Assembly: GCA_001931535.1 (NCBI GenBank)
Contig: CP016211.1
Location: 7,921,703-7,985,702 of the forward strand
Source: Minicystis rosea
GTDB lineage: Bacteria > Myxococcota_A > Polyangia > Polyangiales > Polyangiaceae
Length of the DNA: 64,000 bases
Direction: 5' to 3'
Positions within the stretch are counted from its first letter, which is position 1; the number at the start of each line of letters is the position of its first letter. Below, piece by piece: positions 17,324 to 25,541 of the stretch. Both the position numbers and the translations under genes were made by a program. The notes under the pieces were generated by a model that did no database searches, was not told where the DNA came from, and saw nothing but the letters and a program-made list of their open reading frames with translations.

Positions 17324-19237
17324 TCAAAGATCCACGCGCAAACCCACCTCGACGACCAGCTCCGAGGGCAGGCCGAAATAGACGTCCGGGCTCTCGGCGT
17401 TGCGTGACATGAAGGCGAAGAGGCGCTCGCGCATGGCGCTCATCTCGCCCTTGCTGGTGGCGAGCACCCGCTCCCGGCCCACGAAGTACGTGAGGTCCTC
17501 GAAATGGATGGGGACGCCGTGCTCGCGCGCGGCCAGATCCACGGCGTGAGGGAGATCGGGCGTCTGCATGAAGCCCGTGTGGACGAGCATGCGATAAAGG
17601 CCGGAGCGGAGGTCTTCCACTTCGATGGTGTGCTCCGCGGGCACGCGCGGCACGTGCTCGATCACCACCGTCAAGAGCAGCACGCTCTCGTGGAGCACGT
17701 GGGTGTGCCGGGCATGGTGCGCGAGGATGGCGGGGATGCCGACGGGGTTCGCCGTGAGGAACACCGCCGTCCCCGGCACGCGCACGCCCAAACCACCGAC
17801 GAGCCGCAGGAACGAGCCCTGCGCGCGCAGCGCCGTCTCGCGGAGCCGCCGCCCGAGCAGCACCCGGCCGCGCTTCCACGTGGACATCACCATGAAGAGC
17901 ATGGCGGCGACCGCGAGCGGGATCCAACCGCCTTGAAAGAGCTTGGTCAGGTTGGCGACGAAGAACGGGATGTCGAACGAGAGAAAGAGGAGGAGCAGGC
18001 CGAGCGCGTGGGGCAACGAATAACCCCAGGTGTAGCGGGTGACGACGAAATAGGTAATCGAGGTGATGGCCATCGTGCCCGTCACCGCCACGCCGTACGC
18101 CGCCGCCAAGCGGCTCGACTCGCCCAGCCAGACCACGAGGAAGATGCAGGCGGCGGCGAGGGCCCAATTCACGCCGGCGATGTAGATCTGCCCCTCCGTC
18201 TCCACCGAGGTGTGGCGGACGCGGGCGCGCGGCACGTAGCCGAGCTGAATGGCTTGGTGGGTGAGCGAATAGGCGCTGGAGATCAACGCCTGAGAGGCGA
18301 TCACGGTGGCCGCGGTCGAGAGGCCGACGAGCGCGTACGTCCAAAGGCCCCTGGGGACGAGGGCGAAAAAGGGGTTCTCGGCGGCCTCCGGATGCGCGAG
18401 GAGGAGCGCGCCCTGCCCGAAGTAATTGAGCACCAGCGCGGGCAATACCACGCTGTACCAGGCGAGCCGGATGGGCCTCCGGCCGAAGTGTCCCATGTCG
18501 GCATATAGGGCCTCGCCGCCGGTGATGGCGAGGACCACGGCTCCGAGAATGGTGAGCCCGTGGAGGCCATGGGCCGCGAAAAAGCGTGCTCCATGAAGCG
18601 GGTTGAGCGCCGTCAACACCGCTGGATTCTGCACGATGAAGCGCACGCCCAAGACGGCGATGGTGATGAACCAAACCACCATGATGGGCCCGAAGAAGCG
18701 CCCGATCTTGGCCGTCCCGTGGCTTTGGATGGAGAACAGGAGCAGGAGGATCACCACCGTGACCGGCACCACCACGGGCTCGAGCGCGTGCGTGGCCACG
18801 CCCAGACCTTCGATGGCGCTCAGCACCGAAATGGCAGGCGTGATGATCCCGTCGCCGTAAAGGAGCGCCGCGCCGAAGAGCACCACGGCCGCGAGCCAGC
18901 CGAGGCGCCCGCCGTTGCCGTGCCGGTGCCGATCGGGGACGAGGGCGAGCAACGCGAGAATGCCGCCCTCTCCTTGGTTGTCGGCGCGCATGATGAAGGT
19001 CAGGTATTTGACCGTGACCACCATCGTCAGCGACCAGAAGACGAGGGAGAGCACGCCGAGCACGTTGTCGTGCGTGGGCGGGACGCCGTGCCGGCTGTGC
19101 ACGGACTCCCTGAATGCGTAAAGCGGGCTCGTGCCGATGTCGCCGAAGACGACGCCGAGCGCGGTGAGCGCGAGCATGGCCGCGCGGCTCCGGCTCGGCG
19201 CCGCCGGCGCATGCGGGGAGGGCGCGGCGTCGTGCAT
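17324..19237 (-). CDS. kup: KUP-family potassium uptake protein
   Basis: A 637-residue integral membrane protein, close to the family's usual 620-640. The start at ATG 19237 is chosen because the family motif GVVFGDIGTSPLYAF then falls at residues 28-42; an in-frame ATG at 19375 would add an Arg-rich tail with no similarity to the family. About twelve hydrophobic helices are visible up to residue ~440, followed by a soluble C-terminal domain ending in FGLPSELVVEVGLRVDL. Kup imports K+ with H+. The divergent gene 253 bases away encodes a universal stress protein, consistent with osmotic or stress-linked expression. Confidence 0.95.
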   Translation of the reverse strand: MHDAAPSPHAPAAPSRSRAAMLALTALGVVFGDIGTSPLYAFRESVHSRHGVPPTHDNVLGVLSLVFWSLTMVVTVKYLTFIMRADNQGEGGILALLALVPDRHRHGNGGRLGWLAAVVLFGAALLYGDGIITPAISVLSAIEGLGVATHALEPVVVPVTVVILLLLFSIQSHGTAKIGRFFGPIMVVWFITIAVLGVRFIVQNPAVLTALNPLHGARFFAAHGLHGLTILGAVVLAITGGEALYADMGHFGRRPIRLAWYSVVLPALVLNYFGQGALLLAHPEAAENPFFALVPRGLWTYALVGLSTAATVIASQALISSAYSLTHQAIQLGYVPRARVRHTSVETEGQIYIAGVNWALAAACIFLVVWLGESSRLAAAYGVAVTGTMAITSITYFVVTRYTWGYSLPHALGLLLLFLSFDIPFFVANLTKLFQGGWIPLAVAAMLFMVMSTWKRGRVLLGRRLRETALRAQGSFLRLVGGLGVRVPGTAVFLTANPVGIPAILAHHARHTHVLHESVLLLTVVIEHVPRVPAEHTIEVEDLRSGLYRMLVHTGFMQTPDLPHAVDLAAREHGVPIHFEDLTYFVGRERVLATSKGEMSAMRERLFAFMSRNAESPDVYFGLPSELVVEVGLRVDL

Positions 19238-19490
19238 CAAGGGAAGCTCGGCCGGGCTGCCGCGAGGCGCGCGTCGGCGCTTTCGGCCGCGCGGCGTGCC
19301 GCGAGATCTCCGCCATGGACCTTCATCGGAAGACTCCCCTCGCCGGCCCCATTCCTGCTCTCCCCGCGGCGACATGCGCCCCGGGTCCTCGGCGTCAATA
19401 TCCAGGTCTGCCGATCATGGTGTCGCGCTCGCCCTCTCGGTCTCGGGCACCGCGCTTGCGCGCCTCTCCGGGCCTACCGCGAGGTGATTC

Positions 19491-19940
19491 ATGGGTGAGC
19501 AAGAGCGGGCCAGAGACATCCTCCTCGTTCCCGTCGACTTCCAAGACGCGTCGTCGAGCGCGCTCGCTTTCGCGGAGGCTCTAGCGCCGAAGCTGGATGC
19601 GGAGATCGTGTTGATGCACGTGTACAGGGTGCTCGTGCAGCCGTATCCAGGCTTGTCACCCGCCGAGACCACCCCTTGGCCCGGTATTCATCTAGAGGTG
19701 GCCGAGGCGGCCAAACGTGCTCTGGATGCGCTCTCGGAGGCGCACGGCGGCCTGCGCTCGATCCTCGCGGAGGGCGATCCGGCGCCGGCCATCCTCGACG
19801 AGGTGGAACGCCTGCGCCCGCGCATGGTGATCATGGGCACGCACGGCCGCAGCGGCATCGAGCACCTCGTGCTCGGCAGCGTCGCGGAGAAGGTGGTGCG
19901 TCGTTGTCTCGTGCCGGTCACCGTCGTGCGCGCGGCGTGA
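19491..19940 (+). CDS. Universal stress protein, UspA family
   Basis: A 149-residue single-domain Usp. It has the alternating alpha/beta pattern beginning ILLVPVDF, and the nucleotide-binding signature GTHGRSGIEHLVLGSVAEKVVR near residues 117-138 (G-2x-G-9x-G-S), typical of ATP-binding Usp proteins. These proteins bind ATP and act in stress survival by mechanisms that are still vague. It is divergent from kup and precedes gnd-zwf by 220 bases. Confidence 0.9.
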   Translation: MGEQERARDILLVPVDFQDASSSALAFAEALAPKLDAEIVLMHVYRVLVQPYPGLSPAETTPWPGIHLEVAEAAKRALDALSEAHGGLRSILAEGDPAPAILDEVERLRPRMVIMGTHGRSGIEHLVLGSVAEKVVRRCLVPVTVVRAA

Positions 19941-20160
19941 GACGAGGTCTCGCCGCGACGCACGACGAGATGGGCTGTCCGATCCTCACGAATGGCCATC
20001 TCGGTGGCTTTGCAGACACGGCATGTGGCTGTGCCCGCCCCTACGCACCCGCATGGGATGTCCGAAAGGCCCGAATCCGCGAAATGTCGTGAAGACGGCG
20101 GGTGATGAGGGCACCTCGCTTGCAGATCGCGTCCGGACGTTCGCACCGGGAGCCGATCAC

Positions 20161-21174
20161 ATGCAAATGGGGATGATCGGAATGGGAAGGATGGGCGCCG
20201 GAATGACGCGCCGGCTGCTGCGCGCCGAGCATGGCGTCGTGGTCTATGACGTCCGCAAGCACGCAGCCGCCGCGCTCTCCGACGATGGGGCCGTGGCCGT
20301 GGAGACGCTCGACGAGCTCGCCGCCGCGCTGGAGCCGCCCCGCGTCGCTTGGCTGATGCTCCCAGCCGCCGCGGTCTCCGGCACCATCGAAGCGCTGGCC
20401 GCGCTGCTCGAGCCGAACGACGTGATCGTCGACGGCGGCAACGGCTTTTATGGAGACGACATCCGGCGCGCGCAAACGCTGGAGGCCAGGGGCCTTCACT
20501 ACATCGACGTCGGCGTCTCCGGCGGGGTGTGGGGCGAGGAGCGTGGTTACTGCCAAATGATTGGAGGCCGCGCCGACGTGGTGGACAGGCTCGTTCCCCT
20601 GTTCGCGGCGCTTTCGCCGGGCCTGGGCGCGACCCCGCGCACGCCGGGCAGCGCCGATCGGCCGAGCAACGCGGAGCGTGGTTATCTCCATTGCGGACCG
20701 AGCGGCGCCGGGCATTTCGTGAAGATGGTCCACAACGCCATCGAATACGGAATGATGGCCTCCTATGCCGAGGGCCTTGCCATCCTCCGGCACGCGAACG
20801 CGGGGAGGAGAGCGCGCGGGGTCGACGCCGAGACCGCGCCGCTCCGCGAGCCGGAGCTCTATGCCTATGACTTCGATCTCGCGGCCATCGCCGAGCTGTG
20901 GCGCCGCGGGAGCGTCATCGGATCATGGCTGCTCGATCTCCTCGCCCAATCGCTCGCCGCCGATCCCGATCTCCAAGGCTTCACCGGGCGCGTCTCCGAC
21001 TCGGGCGAAGGTCGATGGGCCATCCAGGCCGCCGTCGACGAAGGCGTGCCCGCAGCGGCGCTCTATGCGGCGCTCGCGGCGCGCTTCACGTCGCGCGACG
21101 ACGATGCGTTTGCCAACAAAGTGGTTTCGGCCCTGCGCGACGCGTTCGGCGGGCACCGGGAGGGTCGCTCATGA
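20161..21174 (+). CDS. gnd: 6-phosphogluconate dehydrogenase, decarboxylating (short YqeC-like form)
   Basis: A 337-residue protein starting at ATG 20161, the start that gives the canonical N-terminus MGMIGMGRMG (nucleotide-binding, residues 3-12). GGVWGEERGYCQMIGG (121-136) and GHFVKMVHNAIEYG (184-197, catalytic Lys188 and His191-Asn192) identify the family. It oxidises and decarboxylates 6-phosphogluconate to ribulose 5-phosphate. The length matches the short class (about 300-340 residues) rather than the 470-residue enteric class; short members are often NAD-preferring. The ATG of zwf overlaps its TGA, so the two pentose-phosphate enzymes are translated together. Confidence 0.95.
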   Translation: MQMGMIGMGRMGAGMTRRLLRAEHGVVVYDVRKHAAAALSDDGAVAVETLDELAAALEPPRVAWLMLPAAAVSGTIEALAALLEPNDVIVDGGNGFYGDDIRRAQTLEARGLHYIDVGVSGGVWGEERGYCQMIGGRADVVDRLVPLFAALSPGLGATPRTPGSADRPSNAERGYLHCGPSGAGHFVKMVHNAIEYGMMASYAEGLAILRHANAGRRARGVDAETAPLREPELYAYDFDLAAIAELWRRGSVIGSWLLDLLAQSLAADPDLQGFTGRVSDSGEGRWAIQAAVDEGVPAAALYAALAARFTSRDDDAFANKVVSALRDAFGGHREGRS

Positions 21175-22565
21175 AGGCCGCCGATGCGCTCGTGATCTTC
21201 GGAGCCACTGGAGATCTCGCGTCTCGCATGATCTTCCCCGCGCTCGCCGCGCTGGTGCGGAGACGCCGCCTCCAAGTGCCCATCATCGCGGTGGCCCGCG
21301 GCGGGCGGACCTTCGCCGATCTGCGCGAGCGCGTGCGCGAAAGCCTCTCGCGCACGGGCGCCTTCGACGAGCGTGTCTACGACGAGCTCTGCGCGCGCCT
21401 CTCGTACGTCGATGGGGAGTACGTCGATCCCTCGACCTTCCGCGAGCTCTGCGCGCGGCTCGGCGACGCCCAGCGTCCCATTTACTACATGGCCGTGCCG
21501 CCCGATCTCTTCGCGCTGGTCGTCGAAGCCATCGATCACGCGGGCTGCGCGCGCCACGGACGCCTCGTGGTGGAGAAGCCGTTCGGCCGCGATTTGGCCT
21601 CGGCCCGGGCCCTCAACAAGGCCATTCTGCGCGTCTTCCCTCCGGAGGAGGTCTATCGCATCGACCACTTCCTCGGGAAAGAGCCGGTGCAGAACATCAT
21701 CTATTTCCGCTTCGCCAACTCCCTCCTGGAGCCGGTGTGGAACTCCCGTTACGTGGAGAGCGTGCAAATCACCATGGCCGAGGCCATCGGGGTCGAAGGC
21801 CGCGGCCGTTTCTACGATGGCACGGGTTGCATTCGTGACGTCGTGCAAAACCATCTCTTGCAGGTGGTCGCCTGCATCGCGATGGATCCGCCGCCCGGCG
21901 GCAAGTCCAACGTCATCCGCGAGGAGCGTGTCCGCCTCCTGCGGTCGATCGTCCCGCTCGATCCGGCGCACGTGGTGCGCGGGCAATATCGCGGCTACCT
22001 CGACGAGCCGGGCGTGGCCGAGCACTCGCAGACCGAGACCTATTGCGCAGCACGGCTCTACATCGACAATTGGCGTTGGGGCGGAGTCCCCTTCTGCGTG
22101 CGCGCCGGGAAGCGCCTCGAGTCCAAGGTGACCGAGGTCTTCGCCACGCTGCGGCGGCCCCCGCGCGACGTCTTCGGCGACGTCACCGCCGGCGAGCCCG
22201 ATCACGTGCGCATCCAAATCGATCCTTCACCGCAGCTCGCCATCGGCGTGCGGGTGAAACAGCCCGGCGAACGCATGGTGGGTTTGCCCACCGAGCTGCT
22301 CGTGACCCGTGATTTCTCCGAGGCCATGGCCCCTTACGAGCGCCTCTTGGGCGACGCCCTCGCCGGCGATCCCACCCTCTTTGCCAGCCAAAACGAGGTG
22401 GATGCGCAATGGACCGTCGTCGATCCCATCCTCCACGAGAGCACGCCGCTCTACACCTATGATCCCGGCACCTGGGGCCCCGCCGAGGCCGACGATCTGG
22501 TCGCCGACATCGGCGGCTGGCAACCGGTGGCCGCGGCGCGCCCCATCGTGAAGAAGGCCGCCTGA
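21171..22565 (+). CDS. zwf: Glucose-6-phosphate 1-dehydrogenase
   Basis: A 464-residue protein starting at ATG 21171, sharing ATGA with the gnd stop. The Rossmann motif GATGDLASR is at 11-19, EKPFG at 135-139 and the active-site signature RIDHFLGKEPVQN at 163-175. It oxidises glucose 6-phosphate to 6-phosphogluconolactone with NAD(P)+, the first step of the oxidative pentose phosphate pathway. With gnd it forms a two-gene unit lacking the lactonase, which must be encoded elsewhere. Confidence 0.97.
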   Translation: MKAADALVIFGATGDLASRMIFPALAALVRRRRLQVPIIAVARGGRTFADLRERVRESLSRTGAFDERVYDELCARLSYVDGEYVDPSTFRELCARLGDAQRPIYYMAVPPDLFALVVEAIDHAGCARHGRLVVEKPFGRDLASARALNKAILRVFPPEEVYRIDHFLGKEPVQNIIYFRFANSLLEPVWNSRYVESVQITMAEAIGVEGRGRFYDGTGCIRDVVQNHLLQVVACIAMDPPPGGKSNVIREERVRLLRSIVPLDPAHVVRGQYRGYLDEPGVAEHSQTETYCAARLYIDNWRWGGVPFCVRAGKRLESKVTEVFATLRRPPRDVFGDVTAGEPDHVRIQIDPSPQLAIGVRVKQPGERMVGLPTELLVTRDFSEAMAPYERLLGDALAGDPTLFASQNEVDAQWTVVDPILHESTPLYTYDPGTWGPAEADDLVADIGGWQPVAAARPIVKKAA

Positions 22566-22586
22566 CGACTCCATTCCAAGGATATC

Positions 22587-22616
22587 GATGGCATGAGAGC
22601 CCCTCTCTCCGCCATC
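22587..22616 (+). terminator. Two-tier hairpin after zwf
   Basis: GATGGC (22587-22592) pairs with GCCATC (22611-22616), and within it GAGAG pairs with CTCTC. It lies 22 bases after the zwf stop. There is no T-run, so it is only a possible terminator. Confidence 0.35.
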
Positions 22617-22762
22617 GCGCTCCACACACGCCTGCACCTCGCACATCGTCGTAGAGCACCGCGGACGGAGAGACATCGCGAGCCTGCGTCGTGCGATGTC
22701 CATCGCGCCGGTGGTCGAGGATGGGTAACATGTCCTCTCCCGACGGTCCGATGGAGAACGAC

Positions 22763-24625
22763 ATGTCCGCTTGGTCATCCACCCGCGCTGGTCTGCTCGT
22801 CGCAGGCGCCATGCTCTCGTCGTATGCCTGTGCCCGCGCGCCCGACAACATGTTCACGAGCGGCACGACGAGCACGGGTCAGGGCGGCCATGGCCAAGGC
22901 GGCAGCACGGGGATCGGCTCCTTCGTGAGCAGCAGCGGCTCGGGGACGGGCGGCGCCGGGGGCGTGGGGTGCTCGGCCGATCTGCAAAGCGTCGTCGATG
23001 GCAACGGCACGGTGCTCGAATCATGCCCTGCCGATCAAGGCTGCTTCCAGGGCGCCTGCGTCGGCGCCTGCGACGCGGCCGCGGAGTCGCATGGATCCTT
23101 GGGCTGCACATTTTGGGCGCCCGATCCGCCGTTCCTCAGCAACGGTGTCTACGCGCCCAACCTCAACGGCCCTTGTTATGCCGTCTTCCTCGCCAATGCC
23201 TGGGGCCGTCCAGCGAAGATCACCGTGAGCCGAGGGGGCCAATCGTTCGACGTCACCTCGTTCGGCCGCATCCCCAAGGGCGTCGGCCCGAGCACCACCT
23301 ATGCGCCGATCCCCGCCACCGGCCTTCCCCCCGACGAGGTGGCCGTGCTCTTCCTCTCGCACAACCCGGGTGTGAGCAACTTCTCTTCCCTCGAATGCCC
23401 CGTTCCTCCCGCCGTCCTCGCGGACGCCGCGGTGGAAGGCTCGGGCAAGGGATTCGCCTTCAAGGTCGAGAGTGACACGCCGGTGCAAGCTTACGACATC
23501 CTCCCTTACGGCGGCGCACACACCTATCTTCCCAGCGCCACGCTCCTCTTCCCCACGAGCGCTTGGGGTACGAACTATTATGCCATCGCCCCTCACAACA
23601 CGGGATCCGGCTCGCTCTGGGCCGCGGTCGTCGCCGCCGAAGACGGGACCCAGGTGACGATCGCGCCGACCACGACGCTGCCCGGCGGCGGCGGAATCGT
23701 GGATGCGCCGGTGGGCCAGACGACGCAATACACGCTCGATGCGGGTGAGATCCTCCAATGGCTCAACCCCGGATTCAATCAGCCCACCGATCCGACCGGC
23801 GCCGTGCTCCAAAGCGACAAGCCCATCGGCCTGTGGACGGGCAACACGTATCTCGGTGTCTCCTCGCAAACCTCGTACGGCGGCGCGCAGGACAGCGCCC
23901 ACCAGCAGATTCCCCACGTGAAGGCGCTCGGCAGCGAATACGTGAGCGCCGGCGTGGTCACGCGCCTCGTCGACCTGGCGCCCGAGAGCGTGCCTCATCG
24001 CCTGATGGGTGTCGTCGACGGCACCACGCTCACGTGGGATCCACCGATCCCCGGCGCCCCCGCCCAGCTCTCGGCCGGGCAGTTCATCGAGATGGAGACC
24101 ACGGAGGCCTTCACGGTGAAATCGCAGGACACCGATCACCCCTTCGTCCTCACGCAATATCTCCCCGGCTGCCCCGGCGACACCCGCCCTGGTTGCAGCG
24201 GCGAGCCGCTCAGCCCGGGTCAGATGTGCGGGCTCGGCGACGAAGAGTGGGTGAACCTCGTCCCGCCCCTGCAGTTCCTGCGCAAATACGTCTTCTTCAC
24301 CGACCCGACCTATGGCACTACCAACCTCGTCATCGTCCGCGCCAAGGGCTCGAAGGGCTTCGCCGACGTCAAGATTGCCTGTCTCGGCAACGTCACCGAC
24401 TGGAAGCCCGTGGGCACGAAGGGCAATTACGAGTTCGCCCACGTCGACCTCGTCCGCGGCGGCCTCCCGATCGGTAACTGCAACACGAGCCGCCACGTGG
24501 CCGAAAGCGACGGCGCCTTCGGGATCATGGTGTGGGGCACGGATTGGTACTCTTCCTATGGGTATCCGGCGGGCGGCAACGTGGGGACGATCAACGAAGT
24601 GGTGGTGACGCCGATCCCGAAGTGA
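22763..24625 (+). CDS. IgGFc-binding-like lipoprotein
   Basis: A 620-residue protein. ATG 22763 is chosen because GGAG sits six bases upstream and it gives a short lipoprotein-type signal (ending SSYAC). A Gly/Ser/Thr-rich linker follows, then a Cys-containing segment (CPADQGCFQGACVGAC), and from about residue 120 a large beta-rich domain of the IgGFc-binding N-terminal type, with TYLPSATLLFP and SDKPIGLWTGNTYLG. In myxobacteria these are abundant surface lipoproteins, probably adhesive or carbohydrate-binding; the name reflects similarity to a mucus protein, not a proven antibody-binding role. No neighbour suggests a pathway. Confidence 0.75.
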   Translation: MSAWSSTRAGLLVAGAMLSSYACARAPDNMFTSGTTSTGQGGHGQGGSTGIGSFVSSSGSGTGGAGGVGCSADLQSVVDGNGTVLESCPADQGCFQGACVGACDAAAESHGSLGCTFWAPDPPFLSNGVYAPNLNGPCYAVFLANAWGRPAKITVSRGGQSFDVTSFGRIPKGVGPSTTYAPIPATGLPPDEVAVLFLSHNPGVSNFSSLECPVPPAVLADAAVEGSGKGFAFKVESDTPVQAYDILPYGGAHTYLPSATLLFPTSAWGTNYYAIAPHNTGSGSLWAAVVAAEDGTQVTIAPTTTLPGGGGIVDAPVGQTTQYTLDAGEILQWLNPGFNQPTDPTGAVLQSDKPIGLWTGNTYLGVSSQTSYGGAQDSAHQQIPHVKALGSEYVSAGVVTRLVDLAPESVPHRLMGVVDGTTLTWDPPIPGAPAQLSAGQFIEMETTEAFTVKSQDTDHPFVLTQYLPGCPGDTRPGCSGEPLSPGQMCGLGDEEWVNLVPPLQFLRKYVFFTDPTYGTTNLVIVRAKGSKGFADVKIACLGNVTDWKPVGTKGNYEFAHVDLVRGGLPIGNCNTSRHVAESDGAFGIMVWGTDWYSSYGYPAGGNVGTINEVVVTPIPK

Positions 24626-24753
24626 GAGGCAGTGAGGAGTGCCTTGGGCTCTTGGCCGGCCCGACTTGCGAGGACGCGGGGTCGGTGCTTTTCCTGGTCG
24701 GTCATCGGCGTGGCTCGTGGACAGCGGCGCAAGCCGAGCTATAGGTCGGATGG

Positions 24754-25338
24754 ATGCGAGCCCGATCCATCGGTCTTCCGGAGTTGCTCCTTCTGGCGCT
24801 GCTGGCGGCGACCTTGCTCATGGCCGTCGTCACGCCGACGGCACCCTTCTCGCAGCGGATGATCCTGGGCACGGATCGCATGATCCATCCGCAGCATGTC
24901 GAGCAGCGCACCGGCAGCTTCACCGTCGATGGCATTCGCATCGACCAAGACTCCCAAGGCTGTCTCGGGCTCGCGCTCCCGGATGGCCGCAATGTCGGTC
25001 CGTTTTGCCACCGGCACCTCACCTGCTGGGAGAAGGCGATCGGCTTCGAGGTCTTCAAGCTGCCCGACCCCGGGCGCTACTACGTCGAGACCTACTCCGC
25101 ATGCCATTCCGCGTGCTGCGACCGCGGAGGGATGACGTTCGGGCGGGAGGGGCGGCTCGACGACGGCCTGGGACAGCGCATCTGGCGAAGGCTCGATGTG
25201 GTGGGCTCACTCGCGCTCGGCCTTTCACTGCTCCTGCTGCTCTGGAGGACGAGGCGGCCTTCCGCCCATCTGTGGTGGCGTGTCGCGAGCCTCGCCGGTC
25301 TGGCGTGCGCGATGGCGCTGGTCTGGTGGAATCGCTGA
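24754..25338 (+). CDS. Hypothetical membrane protein with a periplasmic domain
   Basis: A 194-residue protein with one N-terminal hydrophobic helix (residues 8-27), a soluble middle of about 110 residues containing several Cys and His (CHRHLTC, YSACHSACCDRGG), and two C-terminal helices (about 148-190). The middle is likely periplasmic and disulfide-bonded or metal-binding. No family is recognised. It converges on the helicase gene. Confidence 0.65.
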   Translation: MRARSIGLPELLLLALLAATLLMAVVTPTAPFSQRMILGTDRMIHPQHVEQRTGSFTVDGIRIDQDSQGCLGLALPDGRNVGPFCHRHLTCWEKAIGFEVFKLPDPGRYYVETYSACHSACCDRGGMTFGREGRLDDGLGQRIWRRLDVVGSLALGLSLLLLLWRTRRPSAHLWWRVASLAGLACAMALVWWNR

Positions 25339-25366
25339 ATGAGAAGGGTTGTGTACGGCAGCCACC

Positions 25367-25483
25367 GGGCTTGAACGATTTCTGCAAGCCCTGAGTCACC
25401 CGGATGGATCTGCGCCGCATCCGGTCACGGGGCGCCGCGCAGCACGCGAGCCGAGCATCGCTCGAGGCTCACAATCGATGCTC
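25367..25483. terminator. Hairpins between convergent genes
   Basis: The 203 bases between the two convergent genes contain two inverted repeats: GGGCTTG/CAAGCCC (25367-25373 with 25385-25391) and GAGCATCG/CGATGCTC (25453-25460 with 25476-25483). Their position suits termination on both strands, but no T-runs follow. Nothing else is seen in this gap. Confidence 0.3.
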
Positions 25484-25541
25484 GCCTGTCTGCGGGTGTC
25501 GGGCGCATTGCGTGGCGCCCGGCACCTGCGGGACATGAGGC